Shown here piece by piece: positions 1 through 11,052 of a stretch of DNA of 64,000 nt. Position numbers and translations under genes: made by a program. Each line of letters starts with the position of its first letter. The stretch's first letter is position 1. Source of the stretch: Atkinsonella hypoxylon (Eukaryota > Ascomycota > Sordariomycetes > Hypocreales > Clavicipitaceae); assembly GCA_000729835.1 (NCBI GenBank), contig JFHB01000017.1:124001-188000 (forward strand), read 5' to 3'. The notes under the pieces are model-generated. The model saw nothing but the letters and a program-made list of their open reading frames with translations. It was not told where the DNA came from and searched no databases.

Positions 1-1729
1 GTGCCCCCAGAGCTTACCGCCCTGAGGATCGCTCTGGCTTTCCGGCCTTGTCCATCGATCCGTTCCGTATTTTCTTCTGAGCTTCTGATCTTCTTCATTT
101 TCGGCGGCTAGCGCTGATTTGCCTTCCTGAAATATCGCTATATCCGCTGCCCGCAGTTTTTCGATATCCGCAAAGCCTCTGTGAAGCCGCTCAATAGCAT
201 CAGCCTGTCTGAGCTCTTCTGCGTGCTGGACTAGGCTCGGAGGCAAACCCAGAGGCTTCTCGAGAGCCTGTAATGATCCAGGAAGCCCCATAGAGCTGAA
301 CAAAGCGTGTATGCCATCATTTAGCGTCTCCAAACCTTGAATGATATTTTGATTCACTATCCGGTCTCGTCTTTCTTCATAAATAGAAATGGCAACATGG
401 ACCGAGAAGGGTACGAGCTTGGAGAACAAAGCCGGCCCGAATTCTGCCCTGTCGCCTAGATAGTCGAATGGCTTAGCAATCTGAGGGGGGACTCGCGCAA
501 CTGCCATGTTTGCTCTTTCGAGGATTTTGAGTTCCGACTTTAGGGGTACGGGATCTGAGAAGTGCAGTTAGTCAGTAAACCCTCAGTAAGACGGCAGAGC
601 GTAACGCACCCAAGAAAATCATGTCATTGTCCTTCTCTGCTCTTTTAAGATCTTCCTCGGCTTTCCTCTTCAGACCATTTAGATCGTCGATTACCGCCTT
701 GTTAATGTAGTTTCCTTTCGTCTCCTTGAGCCCCTCAGTCACACATGCCACAGCATCCATGAGCCGCGCCACTTCTTCGCCGTACTTTCTCTTCTCTAAG
801 CAGCCGCGGGCGGCCCGGTACTGCGCTGCGGCAGCAAAGTGGTGATGCTTTGCTGTCATGTGATGAATCCATGCACTGCTTATGGCCTCGCTTTTTATGG
901 CTGCCTCGCCTGCCACACTGTAAAGGTCGGAGACCTTGGCAGCGAGCTTGGCTATGGAGGCGTCTTTGTATCCATCAACGACAGCCTTTTGCCAAAAGCA
1001 TTCTTGGCTCTGCGCCAGACAGAGCTGGAGCAGGGACTCAAGAGTATGCTCATCCATATCCTCGGGCGGATCAGACATTCGCAGCTCAGGCACCACTTGT
1101 TGCTTCATGTGTGATAGCACACCGGCTGCCAGTGAAAAGTAATTTGCCGCCGCCTTGAGGCCTTCGGTCGTGGACCGAGACGTATTGACGGCCAGCTGCG
1201 AGTATAGTGCGGCCAGGTTGTAGAGAATGTTGAGTAGCTCGTACTTCATGTTATTTCGCACCATTGGTCGTTCTGCATTGTAGCCAAGAGCGGGGTACCA
1301 TGTGAATTCTGCACCAATCTTGCTCGGGGTTGTCAGTCCTTACTCAACAGCGCAACGTGCCGCGGCTTGCAACTGAACATCTGAGTCTCACATCAATTGG
1401 AAACTTCCCGCTTAGCCAAGTCAGCTGTCCTGCGTATGCCTGCAGCTTCTTGGCACCGCTAGGGTGTGGTTCGCGAACATTGATAGCGTCCTGACGTAGA
1501 GCGTCAATGACGTCAAGATCCTGCTTGAACATATCCGGGTGTTGGTCATATTTGCTATTAATATACTGTCGGATCGTAGAAGCGAGCGAGATTTGGTTCG
1601 AGCGACGGAATGGCAGTGATAATACGCTGCTGGTCCTGTGGGGGATTCGATTGTCAGAAATGATTGCGCTGCGGTTAGGAGGTCTTGCATTGATGATTGT
1701 CAGCTCGGCAGAGTGACTCACGTCGCCAT
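1..1729 (-). CDS. palA: PalA/RIM20 pH-response regulator, BRO1 domain (partial, 3' end outside window)
   Basis: This is the BRO1-domain scaffold of the ambient-pH (Pal/Rim) pathway. In the family it binds ESCRT-III (Vps32) and the PacC/Rim101 factor on endosomes so that the calpain PalB can cleave PacC. My model has four exons: 1722-1729 (only 8 nt, coding Met-Ala and part of Thr), 1392-1635, 610-1318 and 1-554, continuing past the left edge. The frames join cleanly. Seen motifs are LPFRRSN near the N terminus, KYDQHPDMF, the WYPALGYN patch and the YELLNILYNLAALYSQLA helix of the BRO1 fold. The last visible residues (KYGTDRWTRPES) lie in the middle part that follows BRO1. The second intron ends in AAG instead of YAG. 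The tiny first exon makes the start the least certain part; the family assignment is firm. Confidence 0.9.
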
Positions 1730-2495
1730 GGTGTGTGATGCGGACTAAATGAGCAAGGGGAGACGTTTCAGAGGAACAGAAAGACAGAGGAAACAATAAA
1801 CAATGTTTCGACCGATGCCAGGAAGTCATGCGCTCGAATGTTGGTTGAAGCGCTTGCGGTCAAATGTTCGCAATAAACTTTAGGACCCAGTTTATCTAAA
1901 GGTACTCTGGGAGGCAGCTGTAGCTATCTAGGTACCTAGGTAACTAGCTATTGACGGCCCGCCGGTTGGCGGGGTGCTTGGTGACTGACTCATCAGACGT
2001 CACCCGCACTAGACTGACAACGTCTGCCGTTGAGACCGTTGGTCGACACATCCGGAGCTGGGGCGTATCGTACCACGCCCGTACCTAGGTACCTATCCAA
2101 GGGAGGTAGACACCGTCTATCCTAGGTATCCAGTACCTAACATAGCCAATATGCTGGTGTAGAATCGGAGCAGACCCTCTGTATGCGCTGCCTCGCCTCT
2201 ACAAGCTCACCAACATCTTGGTCAGCTCATTCCCTCCAGGAACACGGGACCAATACGGCCAGGGACTAATTACTACGTTAGGCGCAGTGATCAAATCAAT
2301 GCTCCTTATTTCTCCAAATCAGGAAATATCTGTACATGCGCAGCCAATCAGCAGCCTGACGACCAACAATAATCGTAAAATGTCGCTATGTTGTTTCAAG
2401 AATAACCTCCCACCTTTGCCGATGCCAGAACTCGTATCAAAACTCCGTGGAACCAATCGGTTCATTATATGAAGAAGAAAGAAAAAAAAAGAATT
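1730..2495. other. Intergenic DNA between palA and the amidohydrolase 3' end
   Basis: I see no gene here. It contains the palA promoter side and several copies of the palindromic word TAGGTACCTA and variants (about 1925-1950 and 2080-2145). Such words recur in other gene-free stretches of this window (7.66, 19.90, 48.57 and 48.67 kb). Short open frames on the plus strand at 2218-2472 and 2469-2954 show no family motif, and the second overlaps the opposite-strand amidohydrolase. Confidence 0.6.
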
Positions 2496-4063
2496 TCATT
2501 GAAGCTCATACGACGAGCAGAGAACGCCTTTCTTCCAAACACCTCTCAAGTTCAGCGTGTGCCAAATATCGTGGAGCGGGTTGCCCTCGACCAGCACCAG
2601 GTCCGCTCTAAGTCCGCTTTGGATTCTTCCTCTATCCTCGAGCCGAAATCTTCGCGCCGGAACGGAAGTAGCGGCTCGCAGGGCTTCAATCGGACTGAAG
2701 CCACAGTGCTTGACGAACATGCCCATTTCATGATGAGCGGTCGCGCCATACGCCATCCCGTCCACACGACCGGTCGTGTCAGTACCCCTATATTTACGAT
2801 GAGCAAGTCAACTCTTTATGCCTCCAGTCCCCAGTGTGTATATACCAGACTCACACGATCACGTCAACGCCAGCCTCTCTCATCATCCTCACGCTTTCAT
2901 ACGCGTACTCGACACGACATGCATCGCTTGACATTGCAACGCATTTGCACATGAGGGCTCTAGCGGGGCCGGGTAGAAACCTTTGAACTCGCGGGTCATT
3001 TGCATACTCTTCCTGGTCCCTGAGACCTTCATTGGTCATGCTCGCGATGGCAACGAGGGTAGGATTGCAGTGTCTGCGCAAGACAGAGTCAGTAAATCGA
3101 CATTGTCAGACCGTAGGTCGTGCCTTGTGGTGGATTTGTCCGTAGAGCAACGTACGCGTTGTTCCTTTTGTAGGCATCAATCAGCTCAGGCGTAGGCGGC
3201 TGATCCACAATAGTGTGAGCTGTGCCATCCGCCCCAGCATCCAATATCTCAATCGCTGACTTCAAGGCAAAGGCATGCGCGAAGCACCGAAGGCCATTTT
3301 TGTGGGCTGTGTCAATGACCATGCGTTGCAGTTTTAGAGACGGTTTTGGAAGGTCGACCTTGAGACATTTGCCGTCCTCGTGAAACAGTTTGATGAAATC
3401 CGCGTCTGCTTTCCGCTGCTTAATAAACTCATCCACATCTGCCTGCGTTTTCAGATCTGGCCACCTGGCAACGGCTGCTTCGAACTGGGAATTCTCCGTT
3501 AGTGCCCGTCGCATCGAGAAGTTGTCTGTGAATATTTTCAATTGCCCGACTAAAATAATAGTTGGAAAGAAAGAGACAAGATTAAGGTCATGATAAATTA
3601 CCTCTGGCGAAGGGTCGTGAGAAAGGAGCAGCGCTGCCGGCCATCCGTCCTGGATTGTAGCTCCAAGACATGCCGCCCTCAAATCTGCTGCATCGCTATC
3701 CTGCGCGGCAACCTTTCTCATTCTAGCCATGAGTTCCGGTTCGTTATGCATGTCACAGACGGTTGTAACTCCGAATTGCAGTGATTGCTGGAGAGCTGCA
3801 GGCTCATAAATGTGCACATGGGCGTCGATGAGACCTGGCATTAACGTGTGACCGGGCTTGTTGACGACAACAGTCGAGCTGTATGGAGGAGCAATCGGCT
3901 CCGTCGACACCTGCGCTATCAAGCCATCCTGGACGAGGACATGGCAATCAGGGATCTCCTTATCCCCGTCGAAGACGCGAACGTTCCGGAACAGCAGCGA
4001 AGGCGGTTGTGCTAAGCAGAGAAGAGAAGAAAAAGGCTGACCCATGTCCGGTGACGAATCCAA
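2496..4063 (-). CDS. Amidohydrolase (imidazolonepropionase-like metal-dependent hydrolase)
   Basis: Predicted cytosolic metal-dependent hydrolase of the amidohydrolase superfamily (TIM-barrel, PF01979 type). The substrate cannot be told. Exons by my model are 3602-4063, 3156-3484, 2855-3073 and 2496-2787, totalling 433 residues, normal for the family. The intron at 3485-3601 has a good branch site (GCACTAAC). Removing it deletes a stretch that the family lacks and joins SPE to FEAAVARWPD. Seen motifs are LMPGLIDAHVHIYE (the first metal-binding HxH), FIKLFHEDG, RCFAHAF and GADGTAH with further His ligands. The late VGTDTTGRVDGM carries the catalytic Asp, and VEGNPL near the C terminus is the usual final beta-sandwich strand. 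The N terminus before LLFRNVRVFDGDK is uncertain: Met at 4045 is an alternative start. Frames close exactly over all four exons. Confidence 0.85.
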
Positions 4064-4557
4064 TGCTATGAGCGAAGCCTGTAAGACATGACAGGGTGCT
4101 TTGTCGTGCTACTTGATGCGGATGGAAGATGCTGTGTTCGTAAGAAACCCTCACTTTACAAAGGACTGTAGATAGTTGGAAAGATATTCGTCGGATGCAT
4201 TTGTCGCGAAAGGCTGGTTTCAATTAATCAGCCGGGACTAATAAACAAGCCAACGCCGTGCACCTGGGCTGTGTGCTTGTGCCTGGTCATTTTAACAAGC
4301 CCATCCAATAAAGCCCGATCCGTGGAGGCGGCGTCAGCAATCGGCAGCAGCAGACTGAGTCTGGAGCTCTGGCCGCGCATGTCGTGTTCGATGCTCCAAG
4401 GTCCATAAGTTGGCCGAAAAAAAAAGCATTGTGGATGCTGGTAGAAGGCCGGCGACATCTTGGCACACTAGCGAAGAGGCAGAAATGTTTGCTGATGAGG
4501 CCATCGAATCCGACTGGGTATGCGGAAGGTGGAGAGGGGATGGGGGATGGGGGATTT

Positions 4558-4576
4558 GGGGGGGGGGGGGGGGGGG
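4558..4576 (+). repeat. Poly-G run (about 19 G)
   Basis: An uninterrupted G homopolymer next to another G-rich stretch (4538-4554). It could form a G-quadruplex, and its length in the assembly is likely unreliable. Confidence 0.8.
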
Positions 4577-5201
4577 CGTGTCGCTGTTAGTTGATACGAG
4601 TAAGGCCGAGTAAAAGATGTAGAGCTGGCGGACAGACGGACAAGAAACACAGATTCGTTAAGTTGTTGTATTGAAACGCAGCTTTGAAGTGCGTATCGTG
4701 GTTTCTGAAACCATAAAATTTCCGACACGAGCGTTGCTGTATTTTTCGTGTCAAGAAGCACCAGAACACAGACAACCACGCGGTTAACAAGAAGCCAAGT
4801 CACAACACCCCTAACGTGGCAGCAGGCTTGTATCAGGGCCATAGCAAGACGGCATCTTCCATCTTCCATGTTGCTAGGTCGAAAGGGGTCCTGGCCATTT
4901 GACCCTATGCGCTGCGGCTAATATTCAGGCTTGCGACTCGAATGTCATAGGCCTTCAACCGACCCACCGGAATATCAAACATCAACATCGACTCCGTAGG
5001 CGTAGGCGTAGGCGTAGGCGGCGAAATTATGAGAGGCCGGGGAAACACGGGGTGGTCAAATTACGTCGCGAGGGTTGAGAAAAGCTGCGGGTTGCGGGAC
5101 CCCGTCATGAAATCTGTCCCCGCAAGAGGGACAAGGTCAATAAGTAGGGTGACAGGGGTACATGGCAGGGCACTTGTCATGCAATGCGCTGCGCTGCGCT
5201 G

Positions 5202-5234
5202 CAAAGCCATGCCATGCCATGCCATGCCATGCAG
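5202..5234 (+). repeat. CCATG pentamer tandem repeat
   Basis: About five consecutive copies of CCATG following a short GCTGC repeat. It is a microsatellite in non-coding DNA. Confidence 0.75.
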
Positions 5235-5645
5235 CATTATCATTGATTGCAGATACAGATAGATGGCCACACGCGAGGGATGTCCAAGATCAAACCGTTG
5301 TTTTTGGATGGACCGTCATCTCGGGCTAACCGATCCGTCGGTACCCAACGAAACCTCAACACGTGGACTCAGGATGCAGTCATTCAAGCTCCAAGGAACA
5401 AGACCAGGACGCGCCTGCCTGTCGAGGGGTCGAGGTGTTCAGATGGAGGAAGGTGCTCAGTTGACCTCTTGAGTCTTGACCAACCAACCATACACTAGGA
5501 TGTTTTGCGGACTGTTTGGGAAGCCGCCAAGGCCGTTTGTGTGTTTGTACCTGCCCATTAGTGCGTGCGCTGGTTGATTGTTCGACAGTCGGCAGTTAGC
5601 CACGCGGCTGGCAGTTCCCGAGCCCTCCAGGAGCCGGTTGCCTCT

Positions 5646-5680
5646 CAGCACGCAGCACGCAGCACGCAGCACGCAGCATG
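5646..5680 (+). repeat. CACGCAG heptamer tandem repeat
   Basis: About four to five consecutive copies of a 7-bp unit (CACGCAG). It is non-coding and of the same style as the heptamer repeat at 12.26 kb. Confidence 0.75.
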
Positions 5681-6449
5681 GCGCAAAACGCGGCAATTCA
5701 TCCAAAAATTAATTCCTTGTTGACTCTATACAAGGCCATTCGTGCTGGCTTGCACGAGATGACGGAAGCTGCAGGCGTACGCACATCCATGCTCCGGCCA
5801 TTCCCTGCTTCTGCTTGCAGACTGCCGACCCACCTGATGGATGGCAGATAACCGGGCTCATTCTGGATGTCGTCTTGCAGTCAAACAAACAAATGAACTA
5901 ATCCACCGCTTCTTCCAGGGCTAGATCAGATCAGTCCTGTGGTCCACGATCAGATTGTCGGTGCGTCTGCGTCTATCCAACTCGGGCCGGGACTATAGCC
6001 CTCCCGGCGCTTACGCCCGCCATCCTCACTCTGCCCATGTCAATACTGCTTCTTGTCTAGTGTGGTTTTGGGCTTATACTCCGTCTTGATGATATCAGAC
6101 TTGCTGTTATACAGCTCCAGGCCATTTGTTTCGCTGTCTTCCTGGCCTAGTCCCCCCCAGCGCGGCCCGTAAGCTCTAGATTCATTTCATCGCCCCGCTC
6201 AACTCCACTGATGCTGGTGGTCGGAACTTGACCTGATCGTTAGTGCCCATTGTCAAGTGCCGTGAATCTACGGATTGCATTTCATTTCCGCCATCACCTG
6301 CACGCTCTTAATTTCTCGAAAAGGGAGTTCTTTCGAGCCTGCTGTCCATAGTCGACGACGCGCGATATTCCATTTACTAGACTCAATATAAATTCCTTTT
6401 CTGACGACCACCGCAAGGTCTTAACCGTCGGCTCGGGTCTCGCTTCTAT

Positions 6450-7213
6450 ACCAACCAACTGTTGCCGATTTTTTCAATAATATGGCATCATTGACATCAC
6501 AAGCCAGACCAGACCTTCTATCACCAACCCATCTACCGTCATAAGCATCACTACCTCGGGTGATTGCATTACAATCGTCTGAAGCTAAGAACAACATCAA
6601 CTTTGCTACCTTAACCAGCAACGACGATACCTTGAGCCACTGAGCTATCAGACTCTCGGTCTTGTAATCATCCGTTAGAGTCGTATCGATCTGCCTCAGG
6701 GTCGCAACGCGACCGGGCATAATCCTATTCACCCGGATACCACATTTCCCATGACTCCTTGGCATGCGTCCTTGCCAAGCCCATGACCACCGCTCCGACA
6801 GCCGTAAAGATGGGATTCCCCATGGGATGGATCCCATATTGGGAATGCTCCCGGATCCCTGTTTTTGCATTGTCGACAACGACATGCTGGCTGCATCAGG
6901 AAGGACTGATGTCGCAGATGGACATTGACGTCAAACTCGTGGGACTCGCGCAGTCACTTCGGCTGAGGCTGCATTGCTAATGAGCTCGTCTATTCGGCCG
7001 AACTGAGTAAGATATGACCTGGCATGCACTATCCTGCAGCTGATGCGCATTGGTGTCGTCGCAGTGAATGAATTCCGGGACAACAGCGATGCCCAGGATA
7101 CCTGAGCAGTCTTTCGAGCAACGTGGGTGGTTGCAGAATCCTCGGCAATGTCCGAGAAGAGCCAATGCCTCGTGCCCTGTGGGACTAGTGGTTAAAGTGG
7201 AGTAAAAAACCAA
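6450..7213 (-). pseudogene. Decayed short-chain dehydrogenase/reductase (SDR)
   Basis: Fragments of a classical SDR are readable in order on the minus strand but in different frames. They are DIAEDSATTHVARKTAQV, FIHCDDTNAHQLQDS, FGRIDELISNAASAEVTARV (the family's NNAG region), FDVNV, GSGSIPNMGSI, KCGIRVNRIMPGRVAT (the usual GIRVN-x-PG segment), LTDDYKTESLIAQWLK and LFLASDDCNAITRGSD. At least four frame changes and an in-frame stop after ARVPRV separate them. The active-site YxxxK that should precede GIRVN is not intact. The SDR fold and order are clear; the original substrate is not. No expression signal can be judged. Confidence 0.75.
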
Positions 7214-9204
7214 CTGGGGTAAACGGCTGATACGAATCGGCTATTGTCTTACGAGTTATTACCAGCGAGGGGGCAGCTTAAGCCTATCAGAGGTAAGCTC
7301 GGAAACTAGCAAGACATAGAGCGGGAATAACAAAGACCTTAATATAAGCGATTTATACAGAAAAAAAAAAAGGCTCTTTAGGAGGCCCTTAGTCTGTATA
7401 TTCTGCTTGTGCCTCTCTAGCAGCAGTAGCCCACGGTGCGTTGATTGCAGCGATTGCAGCTGTTACAGCGTACATAGGCACTGAGCAGCTGTATAAAAGC
7501 GAGGCGTGTACCATTGTAAAATCAAACAGGGTTGTTATTGTACATAGCAAGGGGAAGGAGCCAATCAAAGATCAGCTTCTACGGTAACAGTAATCTCGGT
7601 TAGGGTGCCGAGGGTGCCGGGGGTATCATGTCATCATTGCGTAACAGTTAAGTCGCAAGCAAAGGTACCTAGGTATAGCACGTTGCAAGGAAGCTACGCT
7701 ATATCTACTAGTGACCTACACAATAATTATGGTAATTTCGGGTATCGTGATAAGCGCGCCCTAAGTAACCCTGTAAAGTATCTTTGTGAGAATAAAACAG
7801 GGTTTAGAGTGTACATGTTCTTGGTGCCGAGCTAGCTCCAATCAGGTACCGAGAAGAATGACAGCCCACTTGAGCAAGCAACCTCTGTCACAGCGCCAAT
7901 CTACACACTGATAAAAGTACTGGCAATTATGCTAGCTACTCGTATATCTGCAGTTCCTCAATGAAGCAAAGAACTCATGTTTTCGCGCCTAAGCCGGGGC
8001 TTGTGGGCCTTGTATCCTGAATATCCTGCTACTTTCATCATAGTGTGCCTCGCAGGTAAACTGAAGTGCCTTTTTCATCCCCGCTTCCGATGAGCCCACA
8101 AGCCAATTCAAAGACCCACCTATCGCTAAAAGGTTATCATGGCGCAGCCGGAGCCCTTCTAGAGCATAATTGCAGCATTACGTCAGGGACACGCGGAGGC
8201 AGGCCCATCTGCTGACGCGCAAGCCCCGCTTCTCCGAATTTTTGGACCATTGGGCACGCAGGGGGATCGATATCGAGAAAGACTGAAGACTGAATCGGGT
8301 ATGCGACGGCGCCGACGTTGTGCCGAGGTGGCTCACGGATCAATCGTAGCTATATCCAGGAGGGAACCTCCTTCACGCACGTTCATTGCCAGGAAGACCC
8401 ATGTACCTATACTTGATGTAAATCTACGCAATGTCCTCCGCTTGCTTCGTCGCCATGCGGATGGCGCACCGGCGGATTAGATCGATGCGCCTTCGGCCGA
8501 AGACATTAAGTTAAGGATGCAGCATGTAGCTTTTTCTTTAGTCAATCGTGTAGCATGGTCTTCGATGGGGTCGAGGCCCCGAGGGAACCTAGCTAGCGAT
8601 TCTTAGAAGTCGTACCACTTGAGCGCGAACTCGCTCTTCTCGGCAATGAGAATTATTCATATTAAAAAAAAAAAAAAGAAAAGAAAACAGCGTCGATATT
8701 GAGGGGCCAAGAAGGTTAAAAAAAAAAAACATCTACGGTAGAAGTTGCTGCGGGAAATCAAGCAAGCACCTTGATAGTCCGGGAGTTGTCCAGCATTGGT
8801 CACGGAGAACTCCGCAAGACCATCGGAGACCTGAAGACGCAATCCCCGTCTTTTTTTGCGTCCGCAATCCACTTCCCGTGCGGCACGCTGTGGGGATTGC
8901 CCCAAGGTGCCGTGCTGGGTTGGGTCCATCGTGGATGGGCAGATCGTCGACGTTGCTCGCGCAATGCATCGCAATCTATCTGGATCCTATGGCCGTGTGA
9001 AATCATGAGTTGCGGCAATCTCCGTAATATGGGGCAAACATAGATAAAGCCGATGGTAGATGTCATTAAACTCCTATGTTCTGTCTGCCTATCCACCTCG
9101 TCTAGTCACCTACCAAGACCAACTAGCAAAGAGAAAAGCGCGCATACTTGTAAATGCGATGAAGAGCTTGAGGCTGCGCAAAGAAATCCCCCATGTCTTC
9201 CCAT
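7214..9204. other. Gene-free stretch of about 2 kb
   Basis: I recognise no gene. There are A-runs (7361-7370, 8664-8676, 8720-8729) and one TAGGTACCTA-like word near 7666. Short open frames on the minus strand (8137-8343, 8657-9096) have no family motif. They may be remnants of an old gene, but I cannot name one. Confidence 0.5.
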
Positions 9205-11052
9205 TTAAGCATACTTCGCATCGCTAACATGAGCGTGACTTCCGTCGTCCACATACGCCGGTGGTAGACTAGATGAGACGCATGAAGGAGCTACATGCGT
9301 GTTTCCACCAGATATACCCGGCGATGGCATAGCTCCAAATGAAGTCGCCGAAGAACCTTGGTCCTGAAGTGGCAGCTGGTCCCCGAGAACGCCGGCCTCA
9401 GCGCCTTTCAGAGCCTGCATCAATCCACGAGCGCCAACTGGCCACATATTCGCCGGACCCTGGGAGGGCACCTGTCCCTGCAGGATTTGCTGCACCGTTA
9501 CGGGCGCACCGTAAAACGCCGCGTTTGCATCTTTTCGCTCTACAACGACAGTGCCGTCTACCTGGATGCCAGCATAGAAGCCTCTTGACTTGACATATGA
9601 AAAGACCGGCTTGAATGCACTCGAGCTGAGGCTGCGACGCTTGGGATCACCGGTAGAAGGCTTCAGCGTGCTGGAGTGCTGTCCTTGCTGGGTAGGAGGA
9701 GCCACGGGTGTTGTAGGCGAGCTTGCCTGGTGATGAGGCCCTGCGTTGGTCGCCGACTTATTTGCCTCATCCCTTCCTCGCTGCACGGCCGTACCAAAGT
9801 CTATTGCACCCCCGGCACCATATGGCCCTGCCACAACGGCCAAGTCGCTCCCCAAGCTGACTCGAGTGTTTGTAAAGGCCGAAAGAGCCTCTTTGGTGTT
9901 AATCACGCAAACGCAATCATAAATATCCAGCCCTATCTGAAACCCGCCCCCGAGTGAGTGTACCTGAATTCCAGAAGGGGGCCCCCAGGATCCATCTGGC
10001 AAGCGAGCAATGAGGATGCCTGATCCAGTGGCGCCGGAGAGGTGGAAGCCGGCCCGAAACGTTGTGAAAATGGCGAGACCGACGGCTTTGGAAATGACCT
10101 TGGGTGGTATGGTGACAATGACACGTTTCTTCGGCTTTTCCTTGGTTGGGTCGATCAAACCACTCGATGATTCCTTCGCTTTGGGATCAGTAGATGTTGG
10201 GGGTTGGCCGCTGGGATCAGCGTAAACGCCCTTGGCTGGATGAGCATTAGCATCATTAGCATAGGTGTTGTTTCGCGAGACGGAAGCGTGGAAATACATA
10301 CTGCAGAAAGATTTGAGAATCGAGGCAGCCTTGTCACATTCTTTATCGAGCGTTTCTGGAAGAAAACTTTGACTTCCGAGTTTGTGAGCGAGGCTGTTGA
10401 TCGGAGCAGCAGCACCCGCATTCAGCATACTCTTCAAGCGGCCGCCCCAGCCTGATTTCTTTTGATCGTTACCCGGACCTGCATGATTCTGTTGCTGAGA
10501 TGCTGGCTGCTCGAGAGAGGCCGAATTTGAGTGGCCTGGGGTCTGAGTTGTTGACTCTGCTTGAGCACCACCTAAACCAGACTCGGTGGGCGGCGCCGCA
10601 AAAGTGGGGTTAGCAGGATTGTATGTTGGGATAGAGTATGGCACTTGTTGATCATGGCTTGGGCAGGATTGTTTCCCGTTGTGCTGAGTCGGTGGAGGAG
10701 GAGGGAAATACGGCTGCTCTTGTGGCTGCTGTGCAGGATGTGACTGGGAAGGATATTGCCCGGCTGAGGCAGCTTGATCTTGCTGATATTGAGGGGGATA
10801 CTGCTGTTCATGTGACTGGATGTTATTTGCTAGAGGCAAGCCGCCTTGTTGTAGAGGCGGGTTCTGTGTTTGTGCATCATTATTCGCATGTGCTGAATTC
10901 TGAGTCTGAGATGGAGACTGAGCGGGGTGGGCTGTAGGGTGGGCTGTAGGGTGGGCTGGAATGTGGCCTGGCGGGGCCGGGGGCGGAGGATAGTACAGGC
11001 TTCCGCTGAGCTCAGAAGCGCCATCAGGGGCTGGCTTCCCTGGATTGGACAT
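9205..11052 (-). CDS. SYLF-domain (Ysc84/SH3YL1-type) lipid/actin-binding protein
   Basis: The protein has a long Pro/Gln-rich N terminus (about 230 residues) followed by a SYLF domain, the family of yeast Ysc84. That family binds phosphoinositides and actin at endocytic sites. The domain is visible as CDKAASILKSFC, then KKRVIVTIPPKVI, GLAIFTTFRAGF, GSWGPPSGIQ, GGGFQIGLDIYDCV, LGSDLAVVAGPYG and, nearer the end, KSRGFYAGIQVDGTVV. I place the start at the Met at 11052 (MSNPGKPAPDG). An open extension of 20 residues upstream looks non-conserved. A 66-nt intron at 10236-10301 (GTATGT...CCAG with GCTAAT branch words) joins SFC to TKGVYADP as in relatives. Because it is in frame and stop-free, the unspliced form is also readable. 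The spliced protein has about 592 residues. No SH3 domain is seen in the tail, unlike yeast Ysc84. Confidence 0.87.
   Translation of the reverse strand: MSNPGKPAPDGASELSGSLYYPPPPAPPGHIPAHPTAHPTAHPAQSPSQTQNSAHANNDAQTQNPPLQQGGLPLANNIQSHEQQYPPQYQQDQAASAGQYPSQSHPAQQPQEQPYFPPPPPTQHNGKQSCPSHDQQVPYSIPTYNPANPTFAAPPTESGLGGAQAESTTQTPGHSNSASLEQPASQQQNHAGPGNDQKKSGWGGRLKSMLNAGAAAPINSLAHKLGSQSFLPETLDKECDKAASILKSFCSMYFHASVSRNNTYANDANAHPAKGVYADPSGQPPTSTDPKAKESSSGLIDPTKEKPKKRVIVTIPPKVISKAVGLAIFTTFRAGFHLSGATGSGILIARLPDGSWGPPSGIQVHSLGGGFQIGLDIYDCVCVINTKEALSAFTNTRVSLGSDLAVVAGPYGAGGAIDFGTAVQRGRDEANKSATNAGPHHQASSPTTPVAPPTQQGQHSSTLKPSTGDPKRRSLSSSAFKPVFSYVKSRGFYAGIQVDGTVVVERKDANAAFYGAPVTVQQILQGQVPSQGPANMWPVGARGLMQALKGAEAGVLGDQLPLQDQGSSATSFGAMPSPGISGGNTHVAPSCVSSSLPPAYVDDGSHAHVSDAKYA

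Larger units (their letters stand above)
4064..6449. other. Gene-free intergenic DNA with homopolymer and short tandem repeats
   Basis: No gene is recognised. The stretch holds the amidohydrolase promoter side and a run of about 19 G (4558-4576). It also holds a GTAGGC hexamer repeat near 4999-5020, a CCATG pentamer repeat near 5207-5232 and a CACGCAG heptamer repeat near 5648-5680. Several open frames run through these repeats but have repetitive or featureless translations. Confidence 0.6.

Noticed and set aside
1344..1829. Long minus-strand frame reading through palA introns
   Set aside because: Its two ends are intron and upstream sequence; only the central part is palA exon 2.
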